A model generated the notes under the pieces. The model was not told where the DNA came from. It ran no database searches and was given only the letters and a program-made list of their open reading frames with translations. From Georgenia soli (GTDB lineage Bacteria > Actinomycetota > Actinomycetes > Actinomycetales > Actinomycetaceae), in the NCBI RefSeq assembly GCF_002563695.1, contig NZ_PDJI01000004.1, positions 930,001-994,000 of the forward strand: a stretch of DNA of 64,000 nt. The letters run 5' to 3'. A program made the translations under genes and the position numbers. Each line of letters starts with the position of its first letter. Within the stretch, counting starts at the first letter, position 1. This document shows, one piece after another, positions 42,800 through 53,504 of the stretch.

Positions 42800-43629
42800 A
42801 GGGCTTCAGCCAGTCCCTTCTCGTGGCGCTTGAAGATCGAGTACCCGACGAAGAAGACAGCCACCGCCCACGCCACGCAGCTCAACGTGGTGGACAGCTC
42901 GGGCCATCGGTTGTCATACATAAGGTTTCGGAACGCCTCGACGAACTCCCCCACAGGGTTGAGCATGTAGAGGTCGAGAAGAGTGACAGATCCGATCAGT
43001 GGACCCACGTCATCCGATAGGCCCGCTACGAGCGAGACCGGGTACAGGATCGGAGTGAGGTAGAACCATACCTGGAAAAGGATTCCTACGAAATGCTGGG
43101 TGTCCCTGAAATAGACGTTCGCCACCGAGAGCATGAGAGCAACGCCGGTGGCGAAGAGGGACATCAGCGCCATGAATAGCACAACCAACGGCACCCACGG
43201 CAGCGCATTCGCCCCGACGAGCAACAGCGCCACCAGGAGGACCACCATCTCGATGGACCAGCTGAAGATCCATGAGAACGAGTTGGCGACCAGCAGCGCG
43301 ATCCGCGGAAAATGCACCTTCTTGATGAGGTTCTCGTTGCCAACAAGAGCCCCCATGCCCCCGTTGACGACGTTCGTGAAGAAGCTCCAGGGCAGCAGCC
43401 CGCACAGCAGCCAGAGCGCGAAGATATCTAGACCGCTAGGATCACCCGGCTCTGGCTCGACCCGAATGATGAGCGCAAAGACGACGGTGTAGATCGCCAT
43501 CGCTGCAAGAGGGTTCGCAAGGGACCACAACTGGCCCAGTGCGGTCCTCTTGTACTTGCCTTTGATCTCCCGCCGCGTGAGATTGAGCAGGAGTTCACGA
43601 GAGCCGCGAAGGTCCTCGACGATGCTCAC
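42796..43629 (-). CDS. Polysaccharide ABC exporter permease, Wzm-like (ABC-2 type)
   Basis: A 277-aa integral membrane protein with six TM helices and the ABC-2 motifs: amphipathic N-terminus NLTRREIKGKYKRTALGQLW, PLAAMAIYTVVFALII, NENLIKKVHFPRIALL, VYFRDTQHFVGILFQVWFYL and TPILYPVSL. It forms the channel for the Wzt-like ATPase. The frame is open further upstream, but GTG 43629 is preferred because GGGGAG lies 6 bases before it and the extra residues are not family-like. It is the first gene of a three-gene operon. The 248-base divergent gap to the UDP-glucose dehydrogenase gene contains no confident element on the minus strand. Confidence 0.93.
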   Translation of the reverse strand: MSIVEDLRGSRELLLNLTRREIKGKYKRTALGQLWSLANPLAAMAIYTVVFALIIRVEPEPGDPSGLDIFALWLLCGLLPWSFFTNVVNGGMGALVGNENLIKKVHFPRIALLVANSFSWIFSWSIEMVVLLVALLLVGANALPWVPLVVLFMALMSLFATGVALMLSVANVYFRDTQHFVGILFQVWFYLTPILYPVSLVAGLSDDVGPLIGSVTLLDLYMLNPVGEFVEAFRNLMYDNRWPELSTTLSCVAWAVAVFFVGYSIFKRHEKGLAEAL

Positions 43630-43865
43630 CTGGTCTCCCCTCGTGGTACTCCCGCCGCGCAGCGGTGCTCCGCCGGGGCACCGACACTGTACGCGGCGAC
43701 AGAGGTTCCCTCCGCCTCGTGCATTTGTCGCTCTGGCGGAGGCGCCGTTTCGCGGTACGCCGGGACGCCCAGACCTGTGAAGCATGCCGATGTCAACTGC
43801 GCATCGTCTGGCTCGCTGGCCACGCACCAGGACCTTAGATTTCGCCCGTGTATCACGCACGCGGG

Positions 43866-43871
43866 TACCGT
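43866..43871 (+). promoter_or_regulatory. Putative -10 box of leaderless UDP-glucose dehydrogenase gene
   Basis: TACCGT ends 6 bases before ATG 43878 with no ribosome site between. Confidence 0.5.
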
Positions 43872-43877
43872 GCTCCC

Positions 43878-46264
<2,387 letters not shown>

Positions 46265-46281
46265 CTCCTGCACCCAGCGGC

Positions 46282-46316
46282 GCGGCCCGGTCGAGACTTG
46301 GTCTCGGCCGGGCCGC
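46282..46316. terminator. Bidirectional terminator after rfbB
   Basis: A 16-bp stem (46282-46297 with 46301-46316, one G-U pair) closed by a 3-base ttg loop, in the 64-base gap between the convergent stops at 46264 and 46329. Confidence 0.85.
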
Positions 46317-46328
46317 TCCCGTCCACGC

Positions 46329-47909
46329 TCAGGAGACGGTCAGAGGCTCGTCCCCTGGCACAGCCGCACGCGTCCCGGCACCAGGCGTCCTATCCCAGGC
46401 ACCCATCCGGCTGACGATCGCAAGAAGGAACCCGGCGAACGCCGCCGAACCCACGAGCCACACGACCATCGGCGAGACGGCGCTGTCCCACCACCACTCC
46501 GGCAGAGCGTTGAGGTTGAAGCCCGTGACGTCGTCACCGGTCACGTACCGCCGGATGTTGTTGTGCATCGCGAAGGAGTTCGCCAGAGCCAGCGTGGCCA
46601 CCATCAGTCCGAGCTGCCCTCGGGAGAGCCGCCCACCGACGGCGGAGCGCCACAGCGCAACCCCGGCGAGCAGCACCATCAGCGGCATGATGTACCGCGG
46701 CTGCACGGCGCCGCCGACCGGGGCGTTGGCACGGAACATGAGGACCATCGGCAGCAGCCACAGCAACCCGAGTATCCCCGCAAGCACGAGGCCGTCCCGG
46801 CGGGTCACGTGCGGCAGCGCCGTGAAGACGATCGCACCGAAGACGACGAGACCCCCCACAGCGACGAAGGCGGGCATCTCGGTGTCGAGCCAACCGAGGT
46901 CCCAGGACCCGAACACGCCGGCCCAGAGGCTCGGGACGTTCATGCCGTTGTCCCACAGCAGCTGCCCCATGCCCAGCTTCCCGGGCGTGTCGGCCGTCGG
47001 GTCCTCCATGGCGGCGCTGATGGTGTTGCCCGAGCTGAGGGCGCGGGACTGCCGTGACGCGAAGAAGAAGGCGGCAGCCATGGTGAGGACGAGCGCCGGC
47101 GCGACGAGATCGCTCCACCGCAGTCGTACGGGGCGCCACCAGCTGGCCGTCCCAGGCCGCCACCAGTGGAGGAAGATCGCGGAGAAGGCCGCCACGACGA
47201 CGTAGGCCGCTGAGTCGGCTCGTGAACCGGTCCCCATGAAGGCGGCAACCAGGGTGACCCCGCCCAGCGCATATCGCCGTCGTCCCTCGCTCTCGAAGAA
47301 GCCGGAGAGTCCGACGAAGACCGCCAGCGCCGCGAAGATCGCCCAGCCGCTCGGGTTGATCGACGCGACGAGGAACGCACCCAGCGGGATGAGCGTGATC
47401 GTGACGGCGAGTGCGACTGCGTTGCGGCGGCTGCGGGGCAGCAGCGCGTAGAGGGCGGTCAGCACCCCGACGACGAGGATCGCGTTGAGCGCGCGCATGG
47501 CGAGCACCGACGTCTCGACGTTCTCCCCGACGAGCAGGCTGTTGACCCAGTAGAAGCCTGCCGGGTAGATGCTCGTGAAGTTTCCGCGCCCGGTGGAGAC
47601 CATCTGTTCCACGGGCGCGTCCATCCGCTCCTCGTAGCACTCGGCGCTGAGCGATGACTCCAGCGCGTAGCAGATGCCGCCGGCCACGGGCGCCGGCACC
47701 GACTGCTCGACGGCGGTGGCTCCTGGCTCGCAGACCCCTTCGCGCTCGCCCTGGCCGCACCAGATGCTGGCGAGGTGGAAGTCCTCGTCCGGGCTGGAGC
47801 CCACCGGGGAGGCGACGCTCCAGGCCAGGAGCGTGACGAGGAGCAGCACGGGTGCCAGGAAGATGGAGTACCGGCGTGCGGGGTTGAGCAGTCGTTTCCA
47901 GCGGGGCAC
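46329..47909 (-). CDS. DUF2142 family polytopic membrane protein (GT-C-like)
   Basis: A 526-aa multi-TM protein. After TM1 it has SPVGSSPDEDFH (about 34-45; D41, E42, H45), the same outside-loop motif as the DUF2142 protein at 33799. Several Cys (IWCGQGEREGVCEPG, GGICYALESSLSAECYEE) in that loop could form disulfides outside. A GT-C-like extracytoplasmic transferase role is inferred. GTG 47909 is preferred because TAGGGT lies 7 bases before it; the earlier GTG 47918 overlaps that box. It follows the WbbL-like GT2 gene by about 25 bases and may have both operon and local transcripts. Confidence 0.82.
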   Translation of the reverse strand: MPRWKRLLNPARRYSIFLAPVLLLVTLLAWSVASPVGSSPDEDFHLASIWCGQGEREGVCEPGATAVEQSVPAPVAGGICYALESSLSAECYEERMDAPVEQMVSTGRGNFTSIYPAGFYWVNSLLVGENVETSVLAMRALNAILVVGVLTALYALLPRSRRNAVALAVTITLIPLGAFLVASINPSGWAIFAALAVFVGLSGFFESEGRRRYALGGVTLVAAFMGTGSRADSAAYVVVAAFSAIFLHWWRPGTASWWRPVRLRWSDLVAPALVLTMAAAFFFASRQSRALSSGNTISAAMEDPTADTPGKLGMGQLLWDNGMNVPSLWAGVFGSWDLGWLDTEMPAFVAVGGLVVFGAIVFTALPHVTRRDGLVLAGILGLLWLLPMVLMFRANAPVGGAVQPRYIMPLMVLLAGVALWRSAVGGRLSRGQLGLMVATLALANSFAMHNNIRRYVTGDDVTGFNLNALPEWWWDSAVSPMVVWLVGSAAFAGFLLAIVSRMGAWDRTPGAGTRAAVPGDEPLTVS

Positions 47910-47916
47910 GCCCGCC

Positions 47917-47922
47917 ACCCTA
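47917..47922 (-). promoter_or_regulatory. Putative -10 box of leaderless DUF2142 transcript
   Basis: TAGGGT on the minus strand ends 7 bases before GTG 47909. Confidence 0.35.
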
Positions 47923-47934
47923 ACGTGGCGCGTC

Positions 47935-48786
47935 TCAGCCCCTGCGGATCTCCACCCACGCCCGCGCCCGCAGTCCGAGAGAGATCAGCCACCTCAGCGG
48001 CGCGAGGTACCACGCGCTGTAGCGCCGGAGGAGGTACGTCTCCGCGCTCTGGTGGTGCGCCCGGACCATCGGCGCGGGCCGGTGCCGCCAGCTCGCCCCC
48101 TGGTCGTGCACCACCTGGGCCGTCGGGACGTACACGTTGCGCCAGCCCGCCCGGCCGAGGCGGTCGCCGAGGTCGACGTCCTCGAAGAACATGAAGTACC
48201 GCTCGTCGAACCCGCCGAGCGGCGCGAGCGCCTCCCGGCGGAGCAGCAGGCACGCGCCGGAGAGCCACCCCACCGCGTGCTCGGTGAGAAGCATCTCCTC
48301 CTGCCCCTGGCGGTACGCCCTCGTCCACGGGTTGCCCGGCCAGATCTTGACGAAGAGGGCGTGCCCCGCCCCCTGCGTCAGCGACGGCACGGCGCGGGCG
48401 GAGGGATAGACGGTGCCGTCCGTGTTGAGGATCCTGGGTCCGAGCGAGCCCGCCCGCGGGTTCCGGTCGCCCGCCGCAAGCAGCTCGTCCAGGGAGCCGG
48501 GGTGCCAGACGATGTCCGGGTTGGCGACGACGACCCACGGCTCCTCGCCACGCCTCGCCCCGATGTTCGCGGCGGCCCCGTAGCCGAGGTTCGTCCCCGG
48601 CCGCACCACCTCGGCGCCGTGGCGGGCGGCGACGTCGTCGACGACGGCGGTCTCGGTGCCGTTGTCGACGATCACCAGCGTCACCGGCGCGGACGACGCC
48701 GACCGGAGGGACTCGGCGAAGTGCTCGAGCTCGTCGCCGGGGTTGAAGGCGACGGTGACCACCCGCACCCGGGGCGGTTGGCTCAC
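47935..48786 (-). CDS. GT2 glycosyltransferase, WbbL-like rhamnosyltransferase
   Basis: A 283-aa GT-A enzyme: VRVVTVAFNPGDELEHFAES, LVIVDNGTE, VRPGTNLGYGAAANIGA, the metal-site region VVVANPDIVWHPG, and MFFEDVDLGDRLGRAGWRNV near the acceptor site. The pattern NLGYGxAxN and the FFEDVDL motif resemble mycobacterial WbbL, which adds rhamnose to decaprenyl-PP-GlcNAc as the first wall-linker step. With dTDP-rhamnose genes nearby this is a reasonable, unproven assignment. GTG 48786 follows the nucleotide-sugar dehydrogenase by 16 bases. Confidence 0.85.
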   Translation of the reverse strand: MSQPPRVRVVTVAFNPGDELEHFAESLRSASSAPVTLVIVDNGTETAVVDDVAARHGAEVVRPGTNLGYGAAANIGARRGEEPWVVVANPDIVWHPGSLDELLAAGDRNPRAGSLGPRILNTDGTVYPSARAVPSLTQGAGHALFVKIWPGNPWTRAYRQGQEEMLLTEHAVGWLSGACLLLRREALAPLGGFDERYFMFFEDVDLGDRLGRAGWRNVYVPTAQVVHDQGASWRHRPAPMVRAHHQSAETYLLRRYSAWYLAPLRWLISLGLRARAWVEIRRG

Positions 48787-48802
48787 GGGCGGACGCCCGC
48801 GC

Positions 48803-50098
48803 TCATGCGCCGCCGCCGATCACCAGACGGGGGGTGCCGTTCCAGGCGGCGGGGTCGGTGACGCGGCGGCCGTCGAAGAGGAGGCGCAGTCCGGGCAGGT
48901 CGGCAGGGGCCAGGTCGGCGTACTCGGGGTGGTCGGCCTGGACGATCGCCAGGTCGACCTCCTCACCGAGGTGGTACGGCTCCCACCCGAACCCGGCCAG
49001 CTCGTCGTCGGTGTACATCGGGTCGTGCACCGCCACCCGCGCCCCCCGCTCGCGCAGGGCGTCGACGGTGGCGAAGACCCCGGAGAACGCCGTCTCTTTG
49101 ACCTTCCCCCGGTAGGAGGCGCCCAGCACCACGGCGCGCAGCCCGGACAGGTCACCGAGAACCTCCGCGGCCCGGGCGACCACGTGCTCGGGCATCGCGG
49201 CGTTGGACTGCCGCGCGGTGCGCACGATGGACGCGTCCGGGTCGGTGGACAGGTACAGGCGCGGGTAGACCGGGATGCAGTGCCCGCCCACCGCGATCCC
49301 CGGGCGGTGGATGTGGGAGTACGGCTGGGAGTTGCACGCCTCGATGACCTTGTACACGTCGATCCCGGCCTTGTCCGCGAACAGCGCGAACTGGTTCGCC
49401 AGCCCGATGTTGACGTCGCGGTAGGTGGTCTCGGCGAGCTTGGCCATCTCCGCGGCCTCCGCGGTGCCCATGTCCCACACCCCGTTCGGGCGGGCCAGGT
49501 CCGGGCGCTCGTCGAAGGAGAGCACCGCCTCGTAGAACTCCACCGCCCGCGCCGTGCCCTCGGCAGTGAGGCCACCGACGAGCTTGGGGTAGCGGCGCAG
49601 GTCCTCGAACACCCGGCCGGTCAGCACCCGCTCCGGGGAGAACACCAGGTGGAAGTCCTCCCCCTCCCTCAGCCCGGAGAGCTCCTCGATCAGCGGCTTC
49701 CACCGGCCCCGCGTGGTCCCCACCGGCAGGGTGGTCTCGTAGGAGACCAGCGTGCCGGCGGTGAGGTGCTCGGCCAGCGACCGGGTCGCGGCGTCCATCC
49801 ACGCAAAGTCCGGGGCCCAGGTCTCGTCGTCGACGAACAGCGGCACCACCACGACCACCGCGTCGGCGCTGGGGATCGCGTCGGCGTACTCGGTGGTCGC
49901 CCGCAGCCGACCCGCCGGCACCAGCTCGGACAGCTTGTCCTGCAGGTGCGCCTCCCCCGGGAACGGCTCCGTGGCCGCGTTCACCAGATCGACAACTGAT
50001 CTCTGCACGTCCACACCGACCACCTCGTGGCCGGCGTCGGCGAACTGCACGGCGAGCGGAAGACCGATCTTCCCCAGGGCAACCACAGCGATACGCAT
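48803..50098 (-). CDS. Nucleotide-sugar dehydrogenase, UDP-ManNAc dehydrogenase type (WecC-like)
   Basis: A 431-aa enzyme of the UDP-glucose/GDP-mannose dehydrogenase family: Rossmann start MRIAVVALGKIGLPLAVQFA, VSYETTLPVGTT, VFSPERVLTGRVFEDLR, EMAKLAETTYRDVNIGLANQ and catalytic Cys274 in IAVGGHCIPVYPR. The sequence around the Cys is of the N-acetylhexosamine subgroup (WecC/WbpA). With the UDP-GlcNAc 2-epimerase at 52401 it would make UDP-ManNAcA. It is clearly distinct from the UDP-glucose dehydrogenase at 43878. The ATG has GAGGAG 7-8 bases upstream. Confidence 0.9.
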   Translation of the reverse strand: MRIAVVALGKIGLPLAVQFADAGHEVVGVDVQRSVVDLVNAATEPFPGEAHLQDKLSELVPAGRLRATTEYADAIPSADAVVVVVPLFVDDETWAPDFAWMDAATRSLAEHLTAGTLVSYETTLPVGTTRGRWKPLIEELSGLREGEDFHLVFSPERVLTGRVFEDLRRYPKLVGGLTAEGTARAVEFYEAVLSFDERPDLARPNGVWDMGTAEAAEMAKLAETTYRDVNIGLANQFALFADKAGIDVYKVIEACNSQPYSHIHRPGIAVGGHCIPVYPRLYLSTDPDASIVRTARQSNAAMPEHVVARAAEVLGDLSGLRAVVLGASYRGKVKETAFSGVFATVDALRERGARVAVHDPMYTDDELAGFGWEPYHLGEEVDLAIVQADHPEYADLAPADLPGLRLLFDGRRVTDPAAWNGTPRLVIGGGA

Positions 50099-50193
50099 GT
50101 CACTCCTCGTTCCGGCGCGCGCGTGCCGCCACGCCAGGGGTCACGATATCGAGCCGGGACCGGCCGTCGCGCAGCGGAGGTCCCTGGACGGGC

Positions 50194-51264
50194 TCACCGG
50201 GTGAGCAGCGACGCCGCCATGAGCCGCCCCGGAGCCTCCCGGGCGAGGACACGCAGGGGGTTGCGGGTGAGAACCGTGCGTGGCCGGCCGTGCCGGCGAC
50301 GCGCCTGCGCCGCCGCGATCATCTGCTCCGCGGTGGCCCGGCGCAGCCGGATCGCGTCGAGGAGATCGCGGTCCGACAGGGAGAGGACCTCCTCGAAGCC
50401 GGGCGCGGCGTCGAGCAGGGCGCGGGCCACCCCGGCGAGCGCGGCCCGCTCCTCGTCCGTCCACCACAACGGGTCGGGGCGGTTGTGCACGGCGCCGAAG
50501 AGGTGGATGCGGGTCAGCTTGGTCACGATCGCGCGGCGCGCGTCGGCGGAGTACCCGCGGAACCAGTCCTGCCGGAGGAGGTGGGCGAGGAAGGCCAGCT
50601 CCTGCTCGATCGGGCGCGGCACGTACGTGACCCGGTCGGTGGCGTCCTCGCCGATGACGTACGCGGGTCCGCGCCGGTCGACCGCCACGCGGGTCTCGAA
50701 CCAGAGCCGGGTGACGTACGGCACGTCACCACCGACGACCATGCCCTCGACCAGATCGGCTCCGAGGCGGGCTCGCGCCGCCCGGGACACCAGCCCGAGA
50801 GGGGCGCTGCGGTAGCTGAGCCGGTCACGTACCGGGTCGGCAACGCCGCGCAGCCACGGCCGGGCGGGCGGGGTGTGCACGGCCCGGCCCGGCCGCCCGA
50901 GGGCGAGGCGCGTCATGACGGTTTCGGCGCCGGTGGTGCGGGCCAGGTCCAGCCACGAGGAGACAGCACCGGGCTCCAGGCGGTCGTCGGAGCCCATGAT
51001 GGAGACGAACTCCCCCTCTGCGGCGGCCATCCCCGCGTTGAAGGGACCGGAGGCGGACGGCCGGGGGTCCTGGTGCTCGAGGTAGTGCACCCGGTCCCGG
51101 TGCTCGGGCGCGAGGACCGCGGCGATCTCCTCGGCGGGCACGTTGTGGCACACGACGGTGGTACGGGTGTGCTCGGCGTTGCCCTCCAGCACCGAGGCGA
51201 CGGCCCGGCCCACCGGACGGGTGGGGGTGTGGACGGCGATGACGACGTCGACCGGGGCGCTCAC
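50194..51264 (-). CDS. GT2 glycosyltransferase (paralogue of 59982-61052)
   Basis: A 356-aa protein with a GT-A N-terminal domain: VDVVIAVHTPTRPVGRAVAS, GPFNAGMAAAEGEFVSIMGS, and the metal-site residues GSDDRLEPGAV. The C-terminal half is helical with WFRGYSADARRAIVTKLTRI and a basic end. The protein at 59982 has the same length and same motif order, so the two are duplicates with different specificity. GTG 51264 overlaps the stop of the GT4 gene upstream by four bases. Donor is unknown. Confidence 0.84.
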   Translation of the reverse strand: MSAPVDVVIAVHTPTRPVGRAVASVLEGNAEHTRTTVVCHNVPAEEIAAVLAPEHRDRVHYLEHQDPRPSASGPFNAGMAAAEGEFVSIMGSDDRLEPGAVSSWLDLARTTGAETVMTRLALGRPGRAVHTPPARPWLRGVADPVRDRLSYRSAPLGLVSRAARARLGADLVEGMVVGGDVPYVTRLWFETRVAVDRRGPAYVIGEDATDRVTYVPRPIEQELAFLAHLLRQDWFRGYSADARRAIVTKLTRIHLFGAVHNRPDPLWWTDEERAALAGVARALLDAAPGFEEVLSLSDRDLLDAIRLRRATAEQMIAAAQARRRHGRPRTVLTRNPLRVLAREAPGRLMAASLLTR

Positions 51265-52364
51265 CGGCGGACCCGCCGGGCGCGGTCGTAGGCGTCGTCG
51301 TAGCCGGCGGCGACGGCGGCGACGGAGAAACGCTGCCCGACCGTGTCGCTGATCTCCTGGGCGCTCAGGCCGGCGGTCGCGGCGTCGACCCGGAGGACGG
51401 CGTCGGCGTAGGCACCGGCGTCCTGGACGTCGACCAGTTCCCCGACCTCGGGACGGATGTACTCGCCCTGTCCCCCGGTGGCACCGACGACCACGGGGCG
51501 CCCGGCGACCAGCGCCTCGGCGGCGGACACGAAGAAGTTGTCGCCGCGGGTGGGGCCGAGGAACAGGTCGGCCCGGGCGAGCTCGTCGAGCACGCCGGCA
51601 GCGTGGAGCGAACCGGTGAGCCGGACGCGGTTCGTGAGCCCCAGCTCGGCGACCCGCGCCGTCACCTGGTCACGGAGCTCGCCCTCCCCCACCAGGGCCA
51701 GCTCGGCGGGCACGCCGCGCCGGTCGAGCTCGGCCACCGTCTCCACGGCGAGCAGCGGGTCCTTGCGGTCGATCAGCCCGCCGACGTCGACCAGCCGGAG
51801 CCGCGGCCCGCGCTCCGGCCGGGCCGGCACGGGTTCGGGGACCGGCACGATGCAGGGGACGACGACGGTCTCGCGCGTGGCGCGGACCTCGCGCAGCGGG
51901 GTGGCGAGGAACTCGCAGACCGCGGTGGCGACGTCGGGCCGGGCCAGCAGCCGGCGCAGCACCGGCAGCAGGACCCGCCAGCTCCGCGGCAGGTTCTCCG
52001 GGGAGGTCAGCCCGGACCAGTGCTCGGTGTGCACCCACGGCGCGCGGGGACGGCGCAGCGACAGCGGCAGGAGGGAGGAGAACGCCATGGAGTGCACGAC
52101 GTCGGCGCCCTCCAGCAGCGGCGCCAGGGCCCGTGCCGCGGCGGCGATCTGGTCCGGACGCGTCGTGCTCATGGGGACGCGGACCACGCGGATCCCCTCG
52201 TGCACCGTGCGCCGCGTGCCGTCGTCCTGGTGGGGCGGGACGAGGTGCACCACGTCGACGTCGTGCCCGCGGGAGGCGATCGCGTGGACGTCCCGGACGA
52301 CGAAGGCGCCGCTGCTGGGGGCGACAGCGGTCGGGAACCAGGTCGTCACAGCAAGAATGCGCAC
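51261..52364 (-). CDS. GT4 glycosyltransferase
   Basis: A 367-aa GT-B enzyme. It begins VRILAVTTWFPTAVAPSSGA, then RGHDVDVVHLVPPHQ, RLVDVGGLIDRKDPLLAVET, RVRLTGSLHAAGVLDELARA, and the donor-site motif NFFVSAAEALVAGRPVVVGA. The far longer frame upstream is the antisense shadow of wecB; GTG 52364 fits the family start. TAGTTT lies 7 bases before it, so it is probably leaderless. It is the first gene of a probable five-gene minus-strand run (51-46 kb). Confidence 0.87.
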   Translation of the reverse strand: MRILAVTTWFPTAVAPSSGAFVVRDVHAIASRGHDVDVVHLVPPHQDDGTRRTVHEGIRVVRVPMSTTRPDQIAAAARALAPLLEGADVVHSMAFSSLLPLSLRRPRAPWVHTEHWSGLTSPENLPRSWRVLLPVLRRLLARPDVATAVCEFLATPLREVRATRETVVVPCIVPVPEPVPARPERGPRLRLVDVGGLIDRKDPLLAVETVAELDRRGVPAELALVGEGELRDQVTARVAELGLTNRVRLTGSLHAAGVLDELARADLFLGPTRGDNFFVSAAEALVAGRPVVVGATGGQGEYIRPEVGELVDVQDAGAYADAVLRVDAATAGLSAQEISDTVGQRFSVAAVAAGYDDAYDRARRVRR

Positions 52365-52371
52365 ACCGGCG

Positions 52372-52377
52372 AAACTA
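52372..52377 (-). promoter_or_regulatory. Putative -10 box of leaderless GT4 gene
   Basis: TAGTTT on the minus strand ends 7 bases before GTG 52364. The divergent wecB box starts only 11 bases away, so the two promoters share one 36-base gap. Confidence 0.5.
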
Positions 52378-52387
52378 CCAGCGCCCG

Positions 52388-52393
52388 TAGACT
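52388..52393 (+). promoter_or_regulatory. Putative -10 box of leaderless wecB gene
   Basis: TAGACT ends 7 bases before GTG 52401. Its -35 region would fall on the start codon of the divergent GT4 gene. Confidence 0.5.
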
Positions 52394-52400
52394 CCCCCGC

Positions 52401-53504
52401 GTGAAGGTCCTCTCCGTCGTCGGCGCCCGTCCCCAGTTCGTCAAGCTCGCCCCGATCGCGCACGAGGCGGCGCGCCGCGGTGTGGACCACACGATCGTGC
52501 ACACCGGCCAGCACTACGACCCGATGCTCTCCGACGTCTTCTTCCAGGACCTGCAGATCCCGGCACCCGCGGTGCACCTCGGGGTCGGCTCGGGGACGCA
52601 CGGGCGCCAGACCGGCCAGATGCTCGCCGCCCTCGACGACGTGCTGGAGAGCCACGTGCCCGACTGGGTCCTCGTCTACGGGGACACCAACTCCACCCTC
52701 GCCGCGGCGCTGGCCGCGGTGAAGCAGCACGTGCCCGTCGCGCACCTCGAGGCGGGTCTGCGCTCGTTCAACCGCCGCATGCCGGAGGAGCACAACCGCG
52801 TCCTCACCGACCATGCCGCGGACCTTCTCCTGGCGCCCACGCAGGGCGCGATGGAGCACCTCGCCGCCGAGGGCCTGGCCGCCCGCTCGGTGCTGGTGGG
52901 CGACGTGATGACGGACGTGCTGCTCCAGGTCCGTGACCAGGTGGCCGGCACGGTCTCGCCGCTGCTGGCCGAGGAGTCCCTCGAACCCGGCGGCTACTAC
53001 CTGGCCACGATCCACCGCGCGGAGACCACCGACGACCCTCACCGCCTGGCGGCCGTCGTGGAGTCGCTCGCCCGGCTCGACGCGCCCACGGTGCTCCTCG
53101 CCCACCCGCGGCTGGTGGCCAAGGCGCGCGACGCCGGGATCTCGCTCGAGCAGGGCACGCTGCGCCCGCACGCACCGCTCCCCTACCCCGAGCTCGTCGC
53201 GGCGGTGCTCGAGGCGCGCGGGGTGGTGACCGACTCGGGCGGTCTGCAGAAGGAGGCGTTCCTGCTGCGCACACCGTGCACCACGGTGCGCACCGAGACC
53301 GAGTGGGTGGAGACGGTCGAGCTCGGGTGGAACGTTCTCGCGGAGCCCGGCCCGGACCTCGTCGCGGCGGCCCGGCGGCCGCGACCGGCGGACACGGACG
53401 CAGCGCCGTACGGGGACGGCGCGGCGGCGGCCCGGGTGCTGGACGCGCTGGCCTCCGGCGCCGTCCCCCGCACGGACGGCGTGGTCAGTAGTAGGTCCTC
53501 CTGA
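52401..53504 (+). CDS. wecB: UDP-N-acetylglucosamine 2-epimerase (non-hydrolysing)
   Basis: A 367-aa enzyme with the family start MKVLSVVGARPQFVKLAPI, TGQHYDPMLSDVFF, VYGDTNSTLAAALAA, VAHLEAGLRSFNRRMPEEHN, ATIHRAETTDDP and VTDSGGLQKEAFLL. These are diagnostic. It converts UDP-GlcNAc to UDP-ManNAc, the substrate of the WecC-like dehydrogenase. The last 20 bases overlap the end of the convergent propeller-CWB2 gene. The C-terminal tail beyond about residue 340 is Ala/Arg-rich and not conserved. Confidence 0.95.
   Translation: MKVLSVVGARPQFVKLAPIAHEAARRGVDHTIVHTGQHYDPMLSDVFFQDLQIPAPAVHLGVGSGTHGRQTGQMLAALDDVLESHVPDWVLVYGDTNSTLAAALAAVKQHVPVAHLEAGLRSFNRRMPEEHNRVLTDHAADLLLAPTQGAMEHLAAEGLAARSVLVGDVMTDVLLQVRDQVAGTVSPLLAEESLEPGGYYLATIHRAETTDDPHRLAAVVESLARLDAPTVLLAHPRLVAKARDAGISLEQGTLRPHAPLPYPELVAAVLEARGVVTDSGGLQKEAFLLRTPCTTVRTETEWVETVELGWNVLAEPGPDLVAAARRPRPADTDAAPYGDGAAAARVLDALASGAVPRTDGVVSSRSS

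Noticed and set aside
42796..43860. Longer start (43860) for the Wzm-like permease
   Set aside because: The extra N-terminus is Arg/Gly-rich and unlike ABC-2 permeases; GTG 43629 has a ribosome site.
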